Of a DNA stretch of 9,052 bases, positions 6,099 through 9,052 are shown piece by piece. Positions within the stretch are counted from its first letter, which is position 1. Every line of letters starts with the position of its first letter. The notes below the pieces were generated by a model, which was given only the letters and a program-made list of their open reading frames with translations, did no database searches and was not told the DNA's origin. Source of the DNA: Candidatus Mesolinea sp. UBA5823 (lineage in GTDB: Bacteria > Chloroflexota > Anaerolineae > Anaerolineales > Anaerolineaceae). The position numbers and the translations under genes are program-made. The stretch is taken from positions 5,767 to 14,818 of the forward strand of contig DICP01000105.1 of the NCBI GenBank assembly GCA_002417685.1. Direction: 5' to 3'.

Positions 6099-7193
6099 CT
6101 ACGGTCTCAGGTTCATGTAAACGTATAGCCAGAAAGGAATCAGACCAAAGAGAGAAGCAAACGCAAGCAAGCCCAACAGCCAGGTGCCCCAATCGATTTT
6201 CCTGGGCGTTTCGTCTTCCTCTTCCGGGGCAGCGTAATAACCTTCTTCATCATCAGGTAGAAATACAGCTGCGGGTTGCGTCGAGGGAACTGCACCCCCT
6301 GAAGTCGATATAACGGGCGCTGCACGTCCACCTTCATGCAGGAAGAAGTTGGATTTCTTGAGGCTTGGATCAGATTCGTATAAGCCGAGCAGCAAATGAC
6401 CTAACTGGTCAGCCGTGCGATAGCGCGCTGAGGGCTCCTTTGAGAGCACTTTCAGGATGATCTCATCCAATTGTAAAGGAATAGCAGGGTTAATAGCTCT
6501 CGGTGGAATAGGCTGCACTTCGCGGTGCATGCGCGCCAACTCCTCAGCATCGCCTGCGTTGAAAGGTAATTGACCCGTAAGCATTTCATACAAAATTACC
6601 CCCAGTGAGTAGACGTCCGAGGCTGGTGAAGGCGGTAAACCTGCTGCCTGCTCTGGGGAAAAGTAGTGCGGGGAGCCCCACACAACTTCGCTGCGTTCCT
6701 CTGGGGAAATACTCGCTAACGCACGTGCAATGCCGAAATCGGTGACTTTCAGGCGCCCATCCGGCGAAACGAGCATATTATGCGGTTTGATATCGCAATG
6801 CACCAAGCCCGCACGATGAGCATAACCTACCCCTTGGCAAGCCTGGATCATCAACTCCAAAGTTTCCTCAACGGAAAAGCGGCCTTTCTCGCGGATGCGA
6901 GTTTTCAGGTCCGTGCCAGGCACGTATTCCATCACAATAAATAGGTGCCCTTGGTCTAATCCAAAATCGTGCACTGTGACGATATTGGGATGGCTGAGAT
7001 TGGCGGCAGCACGTGCTTCCTGGCGGAAGCGCTCACGGAAGGACATATCGGTAGAAAGGTCCTCGCGAAGCACTTTAACTGCCACACTGCGCTCAAGCAT
7101 CAGATCTTTAGCTTTATAGACTAAAGCCATGCCACCGGTGCCCAAGGTTTGCTCTAATTGATAGCGATCATTGAGTATCATTGGCGTTGCCAT
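6099..7193 (-). CDS. Membrane-anchored eukaryotic-type Ser/Thr protein kinase (PknB/PrkC-like, no PASTA domains)
   Basis: The 364-residue protein has a full kinase domain (about 11-270): glycine loop LGTGGMALVYKA (17-28), VAVK with K40, E59, catalytic loop HCDIKPHNM (132-140) with D134, K136 and N139, DFG (152-154), and GSPHYFSPEQ (173-182). The residue before the catalytic Asp is Cys, so this is a non-RD kinase, a type often not needing activation-loop phosphorylation. A linker rich in Ala, Pro, Asp and Glu (about 285-332) leads to one membrane helix (about 336-360), after which only a few residues remain. It thus lacks the extracellular PASTA repeats of PrkC/PknB and probably senses no muropeptides that way. 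It is followed at 9 bp by rpe, as in Firmicutes where prkC, rsgA and rpe are neighbours. ATG 7193 has no Shine-Dalgarno sequence. Confidence 0.93.
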   Translation of the reverse strand: MATPMILNDRYQLEQTLGTGGMALVYKAKDLMLERSVAVKVLREDLSTDMSFRERFRQEARAAANLSHPNIVTVHDFGLDQGHLFIVMEYVPGTDLKTRIREKGRFSVEETLELMIQACQGVGYAHRAGLVHCDIKPHNMLVSPDGRLKVTDFGIARALASISPEERSEVVWGSPHYFSPEQAAGLPPSPASDVYSLGVILYEMLTGQLPFNAGDAEELARMHREVQPIPPRAINPAIPLQLDEIILKVLSKEPSARYRTADQLGHLLLGLYESDPSLKKSNFFLHEGGRAAPVISTSGGAVPSTQPAAVFLPDDEEGYYAAPEEEDETPRKIDWGTWLLGLLAFASLFGLIPFWLYVYMNLRP

Positions 7194-7201
7194 GTGAGAT
7201 G

Positions 7202-7233
7202 ATTATAAATCAAAAAAAGGTAAATCCATTTAC
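7202..7233 (-). promoter_or_regulatory. Promoter and palindrome of the kinase-rpe operon, likely leaderless
   Basis: On the minus strand a perfect TATAAT (7207-7202) ends 8 nt before the kinase ATG at 7193. Transcription would begin within a few bases of the start codon, giving a leaderless mRNA, which fits the missing ribosome binding site. The -35 region has no good hexamer but carries the 14-bp palindrome GTAAATCCATTTAC (7220-7233), a possible activator or repressor site. Confidence 0.55.
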
Positions 7234-7353
7234 TCATTGAGCTCTTCAAGCCCATAGAGGTAATCTCGGATCCCTATTTATCGAGCTGTGTTCCCATTTT
7301 TACTTCCAACCAAATAGAAACCTTAAAATATCTGCAATTAGTGTGCCAAGCCC

Positions 7354-7382
7354 TTGATTTTTAACCAATTTAATTCTATAAT
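7354..7382 (+). promoter_or_regulatory. Sigma-70-type promoter of mraZ and the dcw cluster
   Basis: TTGATT (7354-7359) and a perfect TATAAT (7377-7382) are 17 bp apart. The first MraZ-type box starts at the next base, so a bound repressor would cover the start site near 7389. The mraZ leader is about 84 nt. Confidence 0.85.
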
Positions 7383-7417
7383 GTGACAAATAGTGTCAAA
7401 GAGTGTCAGAAAGTGTG
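7383..7417 (+). promoter_or_regulatory. MraZ operator: four boxes at 10-bp spacing
   Basis: GTGAC, GTGTC, GTGTC and GTGTG begin at 7383, 7393, 7403 and 7413. Each is followed by a 5-nt A-rich spacer, giving an exact 10-bp period, so all face the same side of the helix. MraZ is known to bind short direct repeats containing GTG (such as TGGGN5 in Escherichia coli, AAAGTG-type in mycoplasmas) and to repress its own dcw operon. Position directly after the -10 box suits autorepression. Confidence 0.85.
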
Positions 7418-7422
7418 GCATG

Positions 7423-7448
7423 AGAACGCTGGAACTAACCAGCGTTCT
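7423..7448 (+). promoter_or_regulatory. Perfect hairpin in the mraZ leader
   Basis: AGAACGCTGG and CCAGCGTTCT form a 10-bp stem without mismatches around the loop AACTAA. It lies between the MraZ boxes and the ribosome binding site AAGGA (about 7469-7473). No T run follows on either strand, so it is not a standard terminator. It could stabilise the mRNA, act as an extra protein-binding site, or form part of an attenuator. Confidence 0.6.
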
Positions 7449-7472
7449 GTCATTAAAAAAGGAATAGAACAA

Positions 7473-7916
7473 ATGTTCTTTGGGCAGTACGAACACAACA
7501 TCGACGCAAAAGGAAGATTAACCATCCCAGCTAACTTCCGAGAGCAAGCTCCAGAGGGAATTTACCTTACTGAAGGGTTTGACTCTAACCTGATTGCTTA
7601 CCCAAAGCAACATTTTGAGCAAATTGCCATCAATCTCAGCGAGCTTTCCATTACCGACCCGGAAACACGCGCTTTGCGCAGGTTGATTTTTTCTAACGCT
7701 GCAATGCTCACCTACGATACTGCTGGCCGCATTCTGATCCCCGCTTTCCTGCGAGCGACCGGGCAGATTAACGACACCTGTATGATTATCGGGGTCGGAG
7801 ATAGTTTCGAAATCTGGTCAGTGGAACTTTGGTCATTGGAAGCAAAATCGCACAATGACCCTCAAAAAAACAGCAACCGTTGGGCAGCCATTAATATCTC
7901 TGCTCGAGGTAATTAA
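7473..7916 (+). CDS. mraZ: Transcriptional regulator MraZ
   Basis: MraZ is a DNA-binding repressor of the division and cell wall cluster and is usually its first gene. The 147-residue protein has the expected two SpoVT/AbrB-type swapped-hairpin domains. The signature is DAKGRLTIP (11-19) in the first and DTAGRILIP (82-90) in the second, with LTEGFDSNLIAYP (32-44) between. ATG 7473 begins the conserved MFFGQYEHNID and has AAGGA at suitable spacing. The frame is open upstream to 7383, but that stretch is the operator and leader hairpin, not protein. The C-terminal part after about residue 125 is polar and variable. The stop shares one base with the rsmH start (TAATG), so the two are translationally coupled. 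Confidence 0.96.
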   Translation: MFFGQYEHNIDAKGRLTIPANFREQAPEGIYLTEGFDSNLIAYPKQHFEQIAINLSELSITDPETRALRRLIFSNAAMLTYDTAGRILIPAFLRATGQINDTCMIIGVGDSFEIWSVELWSLEAKSHNDPQKNSNRWAAINISARGN

Positions 7917-8842
7917 TGGAGACGGGAGTACCGCACCGTCCAGTACTTTACCAAATAATTATTCAATACCTCGCACCTTTCAGTCCCGGACGCTATTTAG
8001 ACTGCACTGCAGGAGCTGGCGGACACTCTAAGGGTATCCTGGAAGCCAGCGCTCCCGACGGTCAACTTGTTGCGTTAGATCTTGACCCGGATGCCGTTGC
8101 TCTGGCTCGCGCTACACTTGCTCCCTTCGGCTCCCGTGCGATCGTCAAACATGCTTCTTATACCGAGAGTGCGCAAATCCTCGCGGAAATCGGGTGGCAA
8201 AAGGTGGATGGCATCGTGCTCGATCTGGGCGTCTCATCAATGCAACTCGACCAGGCTGAGCGGGGATTTTCTTTCCAGCAGAACGGACCGCTGGATATGC
8301 GCTTCGATCCAACCCGCGGTCCGAGCGCTGCAGACTTGGTGAACAACTTGGATGAAAAGGCACTAGCAGACTTGATTTGGCGTCATGGCGAAGAACGTTA
8401 CTCTCGGAAAATCGCCCGAGCCATCGTGCAAGCCCGACCTTTACAAACAACACAAGAATTAGCCACTGTTGTGCGATTTGCTATCGGCAGAACCAGTGAG
8501 AGGCAAGACCCCGCAACACGTACGTTTCAAGCTTTGCGTATCGCTGTCAATGACGAGCTGAAAAATATACAGGAAGCACTTCCGCAGCTAATTGAACTTT
8601 TAGAACCAAACGCCCGCCTGGCTGTAATCTCTTTTCACTCGCTGGAAGACCGCATCGTAAAGCAAATTTTCCAGCGGGAGAGCAAAGATTGCATCTGCCC
8701 GCCAGAGCAGCCTATCTGTACTTGCGGCCATCATGCGAGTATCAAAATTATCACGCCGCACCCTGTGGTTCCACAGGAAGAAGAAAAGGCTCTAAACCCG
8801 CGCTCACGTAGTGCAAAACTACGTGTGGCACAAAAATTGTAA
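7916..8842 (+). CDS. rsmH: 16S rRNA (cytosine1402-N4)-methyltransferase RsmH
   Basis: RsmH (MraW) methylates N4 of C1402 in the decoding centre of 16S rRNA using SAM. The 308-residue length is typical. Motifs in order: HRPVLYQ (7-13), SAM-binding DCTAGAGGHS (29-38), LDLDPDA (54-60), DGIVLDLGVSSMQLD (98-112), RGFSFQQNGPLDMRFD (116-131), TFQALRIAVNDEL (203-215), ISFHSLEDRIVK (238-249), a Cys-rich segment (259-271) common in this family, and NPRSRSAKLR (294-303). GAGGT lies 5 nt before ATG 7916, inside the end of mraZ. mraZ-rsmH-ftsL is the usual opening of the dcw cluster. Confidence 0.98.
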   Translation: METGVPHRPVLYQIIIQYLAPFSPGRYLDCTAGAGGHSKGILEASAPDGQLVALDLDPDAVALARATLAPFGSRAIVKHASYTESAQILAEIGWQKVDGIVLDLGVSSMQLDQAERGFSFQQNGPLDMRFDPTRGPSAADLVNNLDEKALADLIWRHGEERYSRKIARAIVQARPLQTTQELATVVRFAIGRTSERQDPATRTFQALRIAVNDELKNIQEALPQLIELLEPNARLAVISFHSLEDRIVKQIFQRESKDCICPPEQPICTCGHHASIKIITPHPVVPQEEEKALNPRSRSAKLRVAQKL

Positions 8843-8871
8843 ATTGGCATAGAATCTGCAGCTTAAGACCT

Positions 8872-9052
8872 ATGAAAACTAACTTTCTACACGCATATAA
8901 ACAAGCTCCCTGGCGGACGCAATTGCAGTGGATCGGCATCTTCCTGCTAATCCTGGTCACTATTGCCGCTATTGCTGGGGTATACCTCTCAGTAAGTGAA
9001 AGAGCTGCAACCACAGGCAGGCAGATTCAAAGCTTAGAAGAAGAGATTACTT
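8872..9052 (+). CDS. FtsL/DivIC-like cell division membrane protein, N-terminal part
   Basis: Sixty codons are visible before the right edge. A short cytoplasmic segment (MKTNFLHAYKQAPWRTQLQ) is followed by one membrane helix (about 20-41, WIGIFLLILVTIAAIAGVYLSV) and the start of a charged heptad-like region (SERAATTGRQIQSLEEEIT). This is the bitopic plan of FtsL or DivIC, which form the division subcomplex with FtsQ/DivIB. These proteins are poorly conserved in sequence, so the call depends on topology and on position, 29 bp after rsmH. ATG 8872 is the first start in frame after the rsmH stop; its ribosome binding site is weak (TTAAGA). Confidence 0.75.
   Translation, partial: MKTNFLHAYKQAPWRTQLQWIGIFLLILVTIAAIAGVYLSVSERAATTGRQIQSLEEEIT

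Noticed and set aside
7383..7472. In-frame upstream extension of mraZ by 30 codons
   Set aside because: These bases are the MraZ boxes and the leader hairpin; MraZ proteins start at the conserved MFFGQY-type sequence encoded from 7473.
8690..8730. Cys-rich segment in RsmH as a possible novel zinc site
   Set aside because: A C-x-C-PP...C-x-CG segment is common in RsmH proteins, so it is not unusual here.
1..9052. CRISPR arrays, tRNA or rRNA genes, transposase or integrase genes
   Set aside because: I looked for regular repeat-spacer patterns, cloverleaf-like ends and recombinase motifs and saw none. The only notable direct repeats are the rpe-derived pair, the nearby AGATAGCAGT repeat and the MraZ boxes.

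Overview
The window looks like a chromosomal housekeeping region of a Gram-positive-like, non-Firmicute bacterium. I lean towards Chloroflexota (Anaerolineae). The reasons are the protein flavour of FakA, MraZ and RsmH, a RecG that seems to start with an N-terminal extension, and a moderate G+C of about 50% (30/60 in a sampled mraZ stretch). This placement is inference; there is no rRNA here to settle it.

Layout, left to right. (1) 1-128, minus: the first 43 codons of a probable recG. (2) 248-2310, minus: an asp23/gls24-family gene followed by fakA, with a strong promoter at 2363-2391 and a terminator at 204-231. (3) 2441-2626, plus: rpmB (ribosomal protein L28), divergent from asp23, with its own terminator. 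(4) 2788-4378, plus: a small one-helix membrane protein overlapping by 8 bp a large methyltransferase that also carries a kinase-like motif, closed by a bidirectional terminator. (5) 4441-5513: an AT-rich islet with a single NUDIX hydrolase gene, bounded by 66-bp direct repeats, each a copy of the 3' end of rpe. (6) 5418-7193, minus: a membrane-anchored Ser/Thr kinase followed closely by rpe. (7) 7354-9052, plus: the start of a division and cell wall (dcw) cluster, mraZ-rsmH and an FtsL-like gene, preceded by a textbook promoter and four MraZ-type boxes at exact 10-bp spacing.

How the genes fit together. Read on the minus strand, the order kinase, rpe, (rpmB inverted), asp23, fakA, recG matches what I recall of Bacillus subtilis (prkC-cpgA-rpe-thiN, rpmB inverted, yloU-yloV, then recG further on). 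The methyltransferase pair and the NUDIX islet are the additions. The functions are translation (L28, RsmH), fatty-acid activation and envelope homeostasis (FakA, Asp23), signalling (kinase), pentose phosphate metabolism (Rpe) and division (MraZ, FtsL-like).

The most notable observation is the islet. It sits exactly at the 3' end of rpe, supplies the present rpe tail, and leaves the apparent old tail stranded 1 kb away, beside the terminator that would once have served rpe. No recombinase, CRISPR array, tRNA or rRNA was seen.
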